Origin: an uncultured Bacteroidia bacterium
GTDB lineage: Bacteria; Bacteroidota; Bacteroidia; Bacteroidales; CAJPTX01
NCBI GenBank assembly: GCA_938038735.1
Contig: CALHSW010000074.1
Span: forward strand, 1 to 64,000
Direction of reading: 5' to 3'
DNA: 64,000 nucleotides
In this document: positions 42,670 through 50,918 of the stretch, piece after piece
How the letters are laid out: each line of letters begins with the position of its first letter
Position numbering within the stretch: position 1 is the stretch's first letter
Translations under genes and position numbers: made by a program
The notes under the pieces: model-generated
Seen by the model: the letters and a program-made list of their open reading frames with translations, nothing else
Database searches by the model: none
What the model was told of the DNA's origin: nothing

Positions 42670-44697
42670 ATGAGTACGCTTAAACCTTTAAAAATAGAAT
42701 CTTCTTACGCCCCTACGGGCGACCAGCCCACGGCCATCAAGCAGCTCGTGGAGGGCTTTAGGATGGGGGCCAAGGCGCAGGTCCTCCTTGGCGTTACAGG
42801 CTCTGGGAAAACCTTTACTGCCGCCAATGTCATTGAACAGTTGCAGATGCCAACCCTCATTCTGAGCCATAATAAAACGCTCGCGGCGCAGCTCTACGGC
42901 GAATTCAAAGCCTTCTTCCCGAACAACCTCGTTGAGTACTACGTCTCCTACTACGATTACTATCAGCCCGAAGCCTACCTCCCTGTATCAGACACCTACA
43001 TTGAGAAGGATCTCGCCATCAATAGTGAGATCGAGAAGCTCAGGCTCTCCACCACGGCCTCCCTCCTTAGCGGCAGAAAAGATGTCATTGTCGTCAGCTC
43101 CGTCTCCTGTATTTATGGTGCTGGTAACCCTGAAGACTTCCACAGCAACACGGTTCACATCGCGGTGGGCGATGAGATTGCCATTGATGTTTTTCTACGT
43201 AAGCTCGTGAATTCTCTCTACAGCCGCAACGATAACGAACTCACAAGGGGGCACTTCCGCGTGAAGGGCGACACCGTCGACGTGGCGGTTGCCTACGGCG
43301 ACTACGCCTACCGTATCGTCTTCTTTGGCAATGAGGTAGAGTCAATACGCGTCTTTGACGTTGAAACGCAAACCATGGGCAATGCGGTCAACGGCGCCTC
43401 CATATACCCCGCCAATATCTTCGTCACCACCCCTGCACGTCTTCAGCACGCCATTAAGCTCATACAGAACGACATGGTGGAGCAGTGCAATATCTTCAAG
43501 GAGCAGCAACGCTTCCTTGAGGCGAAGCGCCTTGAGGAGCGTGTGCTCTACGACATTGAGATGATGCGCGAGGTAGGCTTCTGCAAGGGCATTGAGAACT
43601 ACTCCCGCTACTTCGATGGTCGTGAACCCGGGGAGCGTCCCTTCTGCCTCCTGGACTACTTCCCTGACGATTTCCTACTCATCATCGATGAGAGCCACGT
43701 CACTGTACCCCAAATCCAGGGCATGTACGGCGGCGACCGTGCGCGTAAGCAAAACCTTGTGGAGTACGGATTCCGTCTACCAGCAGCGCGTGACAATCGT
43801 CCCCTCACATTTGAGGAGTTTGAGAGTATCGTGGGGCAAACGCTCTACATGAGCGCCACGCCGGCCGAATATGAGTTGGCGCAGAGCGGTGGGGTCATCG
43901 TGGAGCAGGTGGTGCGCCCAACGGGGCTTCTTGACCCCCCCATTGAGGTCCGTCCCACCTATGGGCAGATAGATGACCTTCTCCATGAAATCAACGTGCG
44001 GGCCAAGAAGCATGAGCGCGTGCTCGTCACCACCCTCACAAAGAAAATGGCTGAGAGCCTGCAGGAGTACTTTGAGGACATGCACGTGCGCTGCCGCTAC
44101 ATCCACTCCGACGTGGAGACCCTGGAGAGGGTGCAAATCCTTGACGAGCTGCGTGCGGGGGTGTTTGATGTGCTTATCGGGGTAAACCTCCTGCGGGAAG
44201 GGTTAGATCTACCCGAGGTATCGCTTGTGGCCATTCTTGATGCCGACAAGGAGGGCTTCCTACGTTCCACCCGATCGTTGACGCAGACCGTGGGGCGCGC
44301 CGCACGTAATGTCAAAGGCAGGGTGATTATGTACGCCGACACCATTACCGCCTCCATGAAGGAAACGATTGACGAGACGGAGCGCCGTCGTGAAATCCAG
44401 CTCGCCTACAACGCTGAGCACGGCATTACGCCCACCCCGATCATTAAGCGGCAGAGCGCCACGCTCGGCGAGCTGCGGGGTGAGCCCGCTGCAGAGGCAA
44501 CCGAGATTAAAGAACCGCTGCAAATGGTGGCAGAGGATGCCGCCATGTTCACCAGCCCGAAGCTGCTACGCCAGGCCATCGCGCGCGCCGAGTCGCAGAT
44601 GCGGCAAGCCGCTAAAGCCAAGGACTACCGTGCAGCCGCCGACTTCCGTGACGTTATGCTTGACCTGCAGGCTAAGCTAGACGATCTGAAGGGGTGA
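42670..44697 (+). CDS. uvrB: UvrABC excinuclease subunit B
   Basis: 675 residues. Damage-verifying helicase-like subunit of nucleotide excision repair. Walker A GVTGSGKT at 41-48, the beta-hairpin YYVSYYDYYQPEAYLP, DEXX-like IIDESHVTVPQ, TLYMSATPAEYEL, YIHSDVETLERVQIL, GVNLLREGLDLPEVSLVAIL (motif V/VI region), and a C-terminal UVR motif (LRQAIARAESQMRQAAKAKD) that contacts UvrC. AGGAGAG precedes the ATG. The 130-base gap to the next convergent gene holds only a weak hairpin. Confidence 0.98.
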   Translation: MSTLKPLKIESSYAPTGDQPTAIKQLVEGFRMGAKAQVLLGVTGSGKTFTAANVIEQLQMPTLILSHNKTLAAQLYGEFKAFFPNNLVEYYVSYYDYYQPEAYLPVSDTYIEKDLAINSEIEKLRLSTTASLLSGRKDVIVVSSVSCIYGAGNPEDFHSNTVHIAVGDEIAIDVFLRKLVNSLYSRNDNELTRGHFRVKGDTVDVAVAYGDYAYRIVFFGNEVESIRVFDVETQTMGNAVNGASIYPANIFVTTPARLQHAIKLIQNDMVEQCNIFKEQQRFLEAKRLEERVLYDIEMMREVGFCKGIENYSRYFDGREPGERPFCLLDYFPDDFLLIIDESHVTVPQIQGMYGGDRARKQNLVEYGFRLPAARDNRPLTFEEFESIVGQTLYMSATPAEYELAQSGGVIVEQVVRPTGLLDPPIEVRPTYGQIDDLLHEINVRAKKHERVLVTTLTKKMAESLQEYFEDMHVRCRYIHSDVETLERVQILDELRAGVFDVLIGVNLLREGLDLPEVSLVAILDADKEGFLRSTRSLTQTVGRAARNVKGRVIMYADTITASMKETIDETERRREIQLAYNAEHGITPTPIIKRQSATLGELRGEPAAEATEIKEPLQMVAEDAAMFTSPKLLRQAIARAESQMRQAAKAKDYRAAADFRDVMLDLQAKLDDLKG

Positions 44698-44827
44698 CCC
44701 CAAAACCTTGAAAGCTCGCAAAGAGTCAAAGAACGAACGCCAGCTGCCTACGTCCAAACGGTACACGCACAATGGGGAATATCGCGCAAGGCAACATCCC
44801 CCATATTAAGCTTGAAATCGGAAATAG

Positions 44828-45526
44828 CTACCGAACGGTGAGAGCATCCACCTTTGGGTTCCCCGCCGCCTCCTCCTTGTCATTCAGGTAGAGCGGTGAG
44901 TATTTTCCCTCTGGAAGGTCATTGAGGATAAATGCATTAGCTTTTTTCGCCCCAATCACGTTATCTGTAAGGGCCGTAGCCACCGTGTTGACGATAAGAT
45001 CTAGCAGAAATGAGCTACTGTTTGAAACTGACGCATCAACCGTCACGTTGGCGCTGCGGTGGAATAGAACCTCTTGCGTATGGGTTGATTTTAGCGTGTA
45101 CTCTATAGATACCTCTATTTGCGACAGTAAGCTCAATTTATTCCAACGTGTGATAGTAGTGAAAAGCACCGCATCAGCACCGTACACATTTAAGAATGGC
45201 GTGAGCGACCCATCGAGGAATTGCTCCGCATCGTAACCGCTCTCACTCTGCAATAGCTCTTGCGAGAGGAACGGTGAGAAGACGTAATACCCCTTGTTTG
45301 CCAAGGGCATGTAGAGCGTGGCGTATACGCACTCCTTAGCCTCCACCTTGTTCGTCTTGTTGATCGGGGGCATTATTAGAATCGCCACCGGCTGCTCTTC
45401 ATACATCTTCGGATAGGCCGTTCCACGGGTAAGAGCCCCCCGGTTGAGCGAGCCGCAAGACGATATGGCAACTACCACTAGCGCAGCTCCTAGCACCACG
45501 CCTAAAGCCTTTATAACCTTTGCCAT
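44828..45526 (-). CDS. DUF799 (GNA1162-like) lipoprotein
   Basis: 232 residues. Lipobox VAISSCGSLNRG. PVAILIMPPINKTNKVEAKE, YATLYMPLANKGYYVF and YGADAVLFTTITRWN match the DUF799/GNA1162 family of putative outer-membrane lipoproteins. The start shares one base with the end of the DUF4810 gene. Last member of the four-gene CsgG operon; the three lipoproteins and CsgG-like protein probably form one envelope complex, with unknown cargo. Confidence 0.9.
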   Translation of the reverse strand: MAKVIKALGVVLGAALVVVAISSCGSLNRGALTRGTAYPKMYEEQPVAILIMPPINKTNKVEAKECVYATLYMPLANKGYYVFSPFLSQELLQSESGYDAEQFLDGSLTPFLNVYGADAVLFTTITRWNKLSLLSQIEVSIEYTLKSTHTQEVLFHRSANVTVDASVSNSSSFLLDLIVNTVATALTDNVIGAKKANAFILNDLPEGKYSPLYLNDKEEAAGNPKVDALTVR

Positions 45527-45888
45527 TACTTCTCAAACTGTTTGATAATTCTCCCGATAAAGTTGGCACTCTCGGGGTAGAGTTCAATCTCCCGCTTGAG
45601 TAGCGCCAGCCCCTCCTCTTTCTTCCCCTGCTTTAGCAACACGTAGCCATACTCAGCGCATATGCCCGGGGGTGGCGTTTTTCTAGTGCCCTTCGGCTCT
45701 TGAATAATCCGTGCGTATTCACGCAGGAGCTTCTCCTCGCTTTTCGGCGTTTGCTTCTTCTCCCACTCGTACGACTTCTCCTCGTACCCATACCACGAGT
45801 ATAGCTCCTTGGAGGAGCCGCACCCCGCCAGCCCAACCATTGCAATAAGGGCTAGCGCAATCAATGTTCCGAATCTTTGTTTTCGCAT
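45526..45888 (-). CDS. DUF4810 lipoprotein
   Basis: 120 residues. Lipobox AMVGLAGCGSSKEL, then LYSWYGYEEKSYEWEKKQTP and TPPPGICAEYGYVLLKQGKK with EGLALLKREIELYPES, a TPR-like element; all typical of DUF4810. Lies 13 bases after the small lipoprotein gene and overlaps DUF799 by one base. DUF4810 and DUF799 next to CsgG are a recurring trio in Gram-negative bacteria. Confidence 0.9.
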   Translation of the reverse strand: MRKQRFGTLIALALIAMVGLAGCGSSKELYSWYGYEEKSYEWEKKQTPKSEEKLLREYARIIQEPKGTRKTPPPGICAEYGYVLLKQGKKEEGLALLKREIELYPESANFIGRIIKQFEK

Positions 45889-45901
45889 TTCCGATTCCCT
45901 T

Positions 45902-46267
45902 TTAGGGTAGTAGCACCACCAACTTGACTTTCCCGGCAGAAAGGAAGACCTTTTGTTTGAAGAGTTCTGCGCCTTTTTGATCAGTCACAGCGACTTCGTG
46001 CGTGCCGGGAGTCACCACTATACGCTCCGCTTTGCGCGTTGCCTTGCTCTCCCTAACCGCCTTCACACCGCTTCGCGCCAGCGTGCCATCAACGTAGAGA
46101 TTAACCCTTTCGCCTATGTACCTGTCCCGTGCGGCGATTGCAATGCTTGCGTTATCTGCGTAGCCGCCCGTCATCGTGGCTGTCGACCCGCACCCTCCGA
46201 GCAGGAGTGGCAGCGCAAGCAGGGAGAAAGCCAAAGACAGTACCCGAATTATATTTTTCGTTGCCAT
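45902..46267 (-). CDS. Small lipoprotein of the CsgG operon
   Basis: 121 residues from the ATG at 46267 (four bases after the CsgG-like stop). Signal with lipobox LALPLLLGGCGSTATMTG. The rest is a short beta-rich domain: YIGERVNLYVDGTLARSG and RIVVTPGTHEVAVTDQKGAE, resembling PEGA-like surface modules. The frame is open 54 bases further into the upstream gene; rejected because the signal peptide starts at MATKNIIR. Position in the operon suggests it works with CsgG. Confidence 0.8.
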   Translation of the reverse strand: MATKNIIRVLSLAFSLLALPLLLGGCGSTATMTGGYADNASIAIAARDRYIGERVNLYVDGTLARSGVKAVRESKATRKAERIVVTPGTHEVAVTDQKGAELFKQKVFLSAGKVKLVVLLP

Positions 46268-46271
46268 TGCG

Positions 46272-47174
46272 TTACTTCTTAACTTCTTGCACGTAATACT
46301 TTTCAAGCTGCGCAGCATCAAGCGTCCCCTCCGTCACGTTGACTACTGAAAACTCTGCGAGCGGGGAGTCGCCTAGCGTGGTCTCCACGGTGACACTGCC
46401 AACCCGCTTGCCGGGTAGCTCTAGCATCACGCCCGTTTGCGGGTTCCTAACCTTTTTCCCCTGCATCATCACGTCAAACACATCGCCGGCCCGTAACCCC
46501 TGCGATGCGCCACCAGCAATAATAACGCCATCGCTATCGGCGCTGATAATGTAGGTGCGCCACGGCTTGTCAGAGCATTTATTGATGATGTTCTCCACGA
46601 GCTGATCCACCGCGCTAGAAATCGCCTTGTCGCTCAGCGTGGCATCGTAGCCCATCTTCCCGCCTAACCCAAGCGTGCTTTTGCTCGTCGTTTCTGCAAA
46701 GCCTTTCGCCTCCTCCGAGTAGATGGCCACCCCGGTTACCACGTCCACCAGCCGCACCGCCACGCCAGCCTCCACCGTTTGCGTCTTGGTGGCGGTAAAA
46801 AGATTATCCTTCCCCGTGGTCTTGCGCCCGAACTCAGTAATGGACCCAAGGATGAGGTAGTCCGCAGCCAGCCGATTTGACTCCTCGCCCGCATTCACCT
46901 CTGCGGAAAGCTTATCGGCATCCGCTCGTTCCAATAGGATAAATTTATTGGAAGCCACTAGCTTGGCGGAGAGTATGTCGTACGCCTGTTTAGCCATCGG
47001 GTCATTCTCCCTATCGTAAAAAATCCCCTTGCCGTACTGCGTTTCGTTGGAGAAACGCCCTATGGCCACCTTCCATTTAAGCGTTCTGCCCCCATCGTCC
47101 TGCGCCGTAGCCGTAGCGCAGATTGCCAGCAGAAACGTTAGCGACAGCCCAAGCTGAAAAACTAATCTTCTCAT
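46272..47174 (-). CDS. CsgG/HfaB-like outer-membrane protein
   Basis: 300 residues from the ATG at 47174. Signal peptide RRLVFQLGLSLTFLLAICAT ending ATAQ. CsgG core: WKVAIGRFSNETQYGKGIFY, AKLVASNKFILLERADADKL, ADYLILGSITEFGRKT, VAVRLVDVVTGVAIYSEEAK. No lipobox cysteine at the cleavage site, unlike E. coli CsgG. The C-terminal ~100 residues (GLRAGDVFDVMMQGKKVRNP) form an extra beta domain. The apparent TTG start at 47240 lies inside the promoter box and is rejected. First gene of the operon CsgG-small lipoprotein-DUF4810-DUF799. Confidence 0.9.
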   Translation of the reverse strand: MRRLVFQLGLSLTFLLAICATATAQDDGGRTLKWKVAIGRFSNETQYGKGIFYDRENDPMAKQAYDILSAKLVASNKFILLERADADKLSAEVNAGEESNRLAADYLILGSITEFGRKTTGKDNLFTATKTQTVEAGVAVRLVDVVTGVAIYSEEAKGFAETTSKSTLGLGGKMGYDATLSDKAISSAVDQLVENIINKCSDKPWRTYIISADSDGVIIAGGASQGLRAGDVFDVMMQGKKVRNPQTGVMLELPGKRVGSVTVETTLGDSPLAEFSVVNVTEGTLDAAQLEKYYVQEVKK

Positions 47175-47237
47175 TGCCTTGAATCGATGTCTTTTTCCTC
47201 CCGCCTTCTCCCGCATAAATAGCCCCTTACCCCTCCG

Positions 47238-47245
47238 CAAAGGTA
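47238..47245 (-). promoter_or_regulatory. -7 box (TACCTTTG) of the CsgG operon
   Basis: Exact match on the minus strand, 63 bases before the ATG. Confidence 0.7.
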
Positions 47246-47550
47246 GAAATTTATTTTGATTTCCCGTGCGGTAAGAACGTCATGCGGGGAAACTGATTTG
47301 CATCGCCCTCTTCGCCTTTTTTAACGGTGCATGCGCCCCACGTATGGCTGCCCATCTCCTCCACAACCTACATCCCCTCCCCTCGTCAGCATAGATTTTC
47401 GCCGCAATGCAGCCCTATCCGCAGAACGGTCTCCAATAGGACGAACCCGCATGACCCTTCGCCACAGCCTGCACACTATGCCTTTTCTAAATCCGGATGA
47501 ACCCGCACAAATTCTCCCATAAAATCCACATAAATTTTTGCAAACCGATG

Positions 47551-47640
47551 TAGCCCCGTCCGCAGGACGGTCTCTCAATAGCCGGGGGGGGTCAAACCCC
47601 GGATTCTCGCCTAAAAGGCGAGACAGTCTGAAAGACTGAC
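47551..47640 (-). repeat. Four-hairpin dispersed repeat, full, inverted
   Basis: CCGTCC-GCA-GGACGG, CCGGGG stem around GGGGTCAAA, CTCGCC-TAAAA-GGCGAG and CAGTCT-GAA-AGACTG are all present. Confidence 0.9.
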
Positions 47641-47733
47641 CCGCATGACCCTAACCGCCTTCAATGGCATTGGAAACTAGGCGCGGGCAATCTCCAATTC
47701 CCCACAGTCTCGCACAGATTCTCACCGCCCATG

Positions 47734-47825
47734 CAGCTCCGTCCGCAGGACGGTCTCTCAATAGCCGGGGGTTTTCAAACCCTCGGTTCCTTGCCCACAA
47801 GGGCAAGCCTGTCTGAAAGACTGAC
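47734..47825 (-). repeat. Four-hairpin dispersed repeat, full, inverted
   Basis: About 183 bases after the previous copy. Carries CTTGCCC-ACAA-GGGCAAG, the T:A version of the second stem. Confidence 0.9.
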
Positions 47826-48060
47826 CCGCATGACCTCGCACCATTGATGCCTCCGCAAGACCAATCATCCCAGCCGCAATAACTTGCACGCCCCGCCCGC
47901 ATAGATTTTCGCCGCAATGCAGCCCTATCCGCAGAACGGTCTCCAATAGGACGAACCCGCATGACCCTTCGCCACAGCCTGCACACTATGCCTTTTCTAA
48001 ATCCGGATGAACCCGCACAAATTCTCCCATAAAATCCGCATAAATTTTTGCAAACCGATG

Positions 48061-48150
48061 CAGCCCCGTCCGTAGGACGGTCTTTGAATAGCCGGGGGGG
48101 GGCAAACCCCGGATTCTTGCCTGAAAGGCAAGCCAGTCTGAAAGACTGAC
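48061..48150 (-). repeat. Four-hairpin dispersed repeat, full, inverted
   Basis: Second stem CTTGCCT-GAA-AGGCAAG; third stem CCGGGG...CCCCGG; ends with AGTCT-GAA-AGACTGAC. Confidence 0.9.
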
Positions 48151-48195
48151 CCGCATGACCTTAACCTCCTCCAATCCCCACGCAGAACGCACAAA

Positions 48196-48223
48196 AAAGG
48201 GCGAGCCCTGCGGCTCGCCCTTT
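48196..48223 (-). terminator. Intrinsic terminator of the second BspA-like gene
   Basis: Perfect 12-base stem AAAGGGCGAGCC / GGCTCGCCCTTT with a four-base loop; on the minus strand it is followed by TTTTTTG. Sequence resembles the terminator of the first BspA-like gene (11524-11555). Confidence 0.9.
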
Positions 48224-48243
48224 ACCAAAACTCCTTTTTTCCC

Positions 48244-49962
48244 TCATTTCACCACGCGCAGCGTCCGCTCTCCATCGCTCGCCACCACCCGCACCACGTA
48301 CACCCCGCTCGCCCAGCCCTGCGCATCGATCGCTACCCTCGGCTCTCCGCGCAGCGTCTCGGCATGCACCCGCGCGCCAACCACGCTGTACACCTCCACC
48401 CGCGCCGCGCGCTCCATCCCCTCCAGCTCCAGCGCCTCGCCTACGGGATTCCTCACCACCCGCACCCCAGCCAGCTGCACGCTCTCCACCGCCGTCTTGG
48501 GATCCTTCGGGGTGCTGGGAGTGCTTTCCTCATTCTTCTTCCACACCGCCACCAGCGTGATGTCCTCCGTTACCTTCGTGTTGATGAAATCGTATTTCTC
48601 TTTCTCGCCCTTAAGCTGCCACCTCACGAAGGTGTAGCCCTTCTTGGTTGGCGCTGTCGGCTCGATCGCCGTACCGTTAGGCTTCACCAGCTGCTCCCCT
48701 AGCGTATGCCCCTTCCCATCCTGAAAGGTCACCTCGAAGCCCTCCTCAATCTTAGAAACCACTTCCCACCACTTTTTCCCATTCACCCTAATAGCCGACC
48801 TCTCATCCTGCCGCACGTATAGCGTTGCTGAGGAGGCAATCCCAAGAAATGCATCATCGCCTACGTTGCAATCTGCATCCGCGAGCCAGTAGATCGCCTT
48901 GAGCCGTCTGCAATTTTGGAAGGCCATCTCCGCTATCTCTGTCACGCTGCTGGGAATGGTCACCTCCGTCAGCCCTCTGCATTCATAAAATGCTGCCCAC
49001 TCTATTGCTGTCACGCTGCTGGGGATGGTCACCTTCGTCAGCCCGCTGCAACCATAAAATGCTCCCCACACTATTGCTGTCACGCTGCCCGGGATGGTCA
49101 CCTCCGTTAGACTACTGCAATTTTCAAAAGCCCGCCCCCCTATTTTCGTCACGCTGCCCGGAATGGTCACCGCCGTCAAACCGCTGCAGCCATAAAATGC
49201 ACCAGCCTTAATTCCCTTCACGCTGCTAGGGATCTTGTAGTCTCCCGTCCGCTTCCCCGGGTAGCTCACAAGCGTATCCATATCCTTCCTGAAGAGTACA
49301 CCGCCAACTTGGCTGTAACTCGCATTTTTCTCCTCCACTTTGAATTCCGTCAGCTTTTTGCACTCAGAAAATGCAAAATCCCCTATCTCCCTTACGCTGC
49401 TGGATATGGACACCTCTTTCAGCCTGTCGCAATCTTGAAATGCCCCATTCCCTATCGTCTGCACGCCGCTAGGGAACTTCACCTCTGTCAGGTTATTGCA
49501 ATTGTTAAATGCACTTCCCCCTATCCTGGTCAATCCGTTAGGGAAATCCACCGCCTTCAGGTGGCAGTTCAAAAATGCACTTTCTCCTATCGTTGTCAAT
49601 CCGGTAGAAAACTTCACCTTCTTCAGTCCAAAGCAACTTCTAAATGCACTTTTCCCTATCGCTTTCACGCTGTTCGGGATGTCCACGGCCTCTAGCGCGC
49701 TGCAACCATCAAATGCCTCCTGCGCTATCTCCACCACCGTTAAGTCCTTGACATCATCGGGAATATCCACCTTGGTGCCAATTGCATTTTTATCCTTTGG
49801 CTTAATCCTGCACGTTTTGTCTGCCTCTATCTCCTCGTACTCCCACGTCACGCCGTTCTTATCTGTGTAGTCATTCCATTGCGCTCCCCGCACAATCCCC
49901 ACGCCCGCCGCCGCAACCAGCAGCACCATCAAACCCAATCGTAATATGCCTCTCATTTTCAT
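48244..49962 (-). CDS. Secreted BspA-like leucine-rich repeat protein with type IX sorting domain (second copy)
   Basis: 572 residues. Signal peptide GILRLGLMVLLVAAAGVGIV, then YTDKNGVTWEYEEIEADKTC as in the first copy. About 12 LRR_5 repeats follow (core LTEVTIPSSVTxIxxxAF). A Listeria-Bacteroides type module spans about 400-480 (FEVTFQDGKGHTLGEQLV to ITLVAVWKK), then a linker ESTPSTPKDPKTAVES and the type IX C-terminal domain. That last domain differs from the first copy at only a handful of positions, although the repeat regions have diverged. AGGAGG lies one base before the first ATG and seven before the second (49956), so the second is the better start. Confidence 0.9.
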   Translation of the reverse strand: MKMRGILRLGLMVLLVAAAGVGIVRGAQWNDYTDKNGVTWEYEEIEADKTCRIKPKDKNAIGTKVDIPDDVKDLTVVEIAQEAFDGCSALEAVDIPNSVKAIGKSAFRSCFGLKKVKFSTGLTTIGESAFLNCHLKAVDFPNGLTRIGGSAFNNCNNLTEVKFPSGVQTIGNGAFQDCDRLKEVSISSSVREIGDFAFSECKKLTEFKVEEKNASYSQVGGVLFRKDMDTLVSYPGKRTGDYKIPSSVKGIKAGAFYGCSGLTAVTIPGSVTKIGGRAFENCSSLTEVTIPGSVTAIVWGAFYGCSGLTKVTIPSSVTAIEWAAFYECRGLTEVTIPSSVTEIAEMAFQNCRRLKAIYWLADADCNVGDDAFLGIASSATLYVRQDERSAIRVNGKKWWEVVSKIEEGFEVTFQDGKGHTLGEQLVKPNGTAIEPTAPTKKGYTFVRWQLKGEKEKYDFINTKVTEDITLVAVWKKNEESTPSTPKDPKTAVESVQLAGVRVVRNPVGEALELEGMERAARVEVYSVVGARVHAETLRGEPRVAIDAQGWASGVYVVRVVASDGERTLRVVK

Positions 49963-50135
49963 GCCTCCTACTATTTATTTTTACTCCTCCATAAACTACA
50001 CCGCAAAGATGTGCAAATAATTTTCTAACGCAAAAAAACTGCATGATTTACGTAGAAAACCGTGAGGAAACCCGCATTCCACGGCTTCACGCTATCCAAA
50101 GAGACCCACCAAAGTACCTCCCCATTCGGATCAAA
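49963..50135. other. Intergenic stretch upstream of the second BspA-like gene
   Basis: Holds the promoter region of the BspA-like gene on the minus strand (an imperfect CAAAGAT/TTTGCG box near 50004-50013) and otherwise nothing I can identify up to the palindrome at 50136. Confidence 0.4.
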
Positions 50136-50183
50136 TTCGCATCAAATTCGGATTTCTCCGGAGAAATCCGAATTTGATGCGAA
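50136..50183. repeat. 48-base perfect palindrome
   Basis: Left arm 50136-50158, centre CCGG across 50158-50161, right arm 50161-50183; every base pairs. The left arm also contains a direct repeat, ATCAAATTCGC then ATCAAATTCGG, starting at 50130. No T-tract on either side. It lies between the divergent BspA-like and YeiH-fragment genes. Confidence 0.9.
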
Positions 50184-50335
50184 GGGGGTACGACTAAGGT
50201 GCAGACTACTAGCCCCTTGCAGCACGATGGGGGCAGCCACCTTTGTAATGTCTTCAGAAGTACGATATCTTACTGTAAATCAATTTATTGAACCTTAACG
50301 CTTGGGCGCAGGGAGCGGTTGTATAAACCTATTCG

Positions 50336-50343
50336 TACCTTTG
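50336..50343 (+). promoter_or_regulatory. -7 box (TACCTTTG) of the truncated yeiH-like gene
   Basis: Exact match 42 bases before the ATG at 50386; the promoter has survived although the gene is broken. Confidence 0.6.
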
Positions 50344-50385
50344 CGCCTGAAGGTCTTGTTTCGTTTAATAACATCTAAAACTCAT

Positions 50386-50610
50386 ATGAAAGCTCAACCA
50401 ATCAGCGCCCTGAACGGCGTAATGCTCATTGCGCTATTCTCTTTTTCTGCCTACTACATTGCAAGCTACCCGCTCTTTAAGCACCTCTCGTTCAGCCCAA
50501 TGATTATAGGTATTCTGCTCGGCATGCTCTACGCCAACACCCTACGCCTGCACCACAGCGAGGAAGAGGTAGCCGCAACCCCGAAAATTGGCAAGGATCC
50601 GAGGGGCTAA
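50386..50610 (+). pseudogene. Truncated YeiH/UPF0324 family membrane protein
   Basis: Only 74 residues remain of a family that normally has over 300. The N-terminus (ISALNGVMLIALFSFSAYYI, then PLFKHLSFSPMIIGILLGML and YANTLRLHH) matches the first two membrane spans and the family's SPxxIGILLGxxxAN motif. After residue ~62 the sequence changes and the frame runs into a four-hairpin repeat, ending KIGKDPRG. The rest of the gene is not found downstream, so it was deleted rather than merely interrupted. Function of intact members: putative anion exporters. Confidence 0.8.
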
Positions 50611-50645
50611 AGCCCCCCGGCTATTGGGAGCCCGTCCTGCAGAAA
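50595..50645 (+). repeat. Four-hairpin dispersed repeat, 3' part, fused to the YeiH fragment
   Basis: GGGGCTAAAGCCCC, the CCGGCTATTGGGAG junction and CCCGTCCTGC are recognisable; the first two hairpins are missing. It supplies the last codons and stop of the truncated gene. Confidence 0.75.
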
Positions 50646-50859
50646 GGAGCTTCGTGGTAGTGCGAATATAGATGCCTTTTATAATGCATAGGGCTATGCG
50701 GGTTCAGGGGGGTATTGCGGGCTGATTATGGCGAAGGGTCACGCAGGTCAGTCTGAGAGACTAATCCGCACCGCCATTCCGCACCGCCCCTAACGTCCAA
50801 CTCGCACGGTAGCAACGATGGCTAAACGCGACGGAAGTAAGCACTATCCACTTTTTTTG
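50646..50859. other. Intergenic stretch with a second repeat remnant
   Basis: 50747-50762 reads GTCAGTCT-GAG-AGACT, a remnant of the first hairpin. Nothing else recognised before the dapA promoter. Confidence 0.5.
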
Positions 50860-50867
50860 TACCTTTG
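50860..50867 (+). promoter_or_regulatory. -7 box (TACCTTTG) of dapA
   Basis: Exact match 51 bases before the dapA ATG. Confidence 0.7.
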
Positions 50868-50918
50868 CGCAAGGATGTATGAACAAATGGGTTATCGTCT
50901 GTAGGATTACAATAAACG

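Larger units (their letters stand above)
47389..48150. repeat. Direct duplication with an offset of 510 bases
   Basis: 47389-47544 and 47899-48054 are nearly identical (one G/A difference noticed). Each is followed by a full inverted four-hairpin repeat. Each duplicate begins with a shortened repeat remnant (CAGCCCTATCCGCAGAACGG, at 47410 and 47920) in which the middle hairpins are missing. No gene is supported in 47246-48195. Confidence 0.85.

Noticed and set aside
44760..44815. Terminator after uvrB
   Set aside because: AATGGGG and CCCCAT-like stretches pair only weakly and no T-tract follows, so I do not annotate it.
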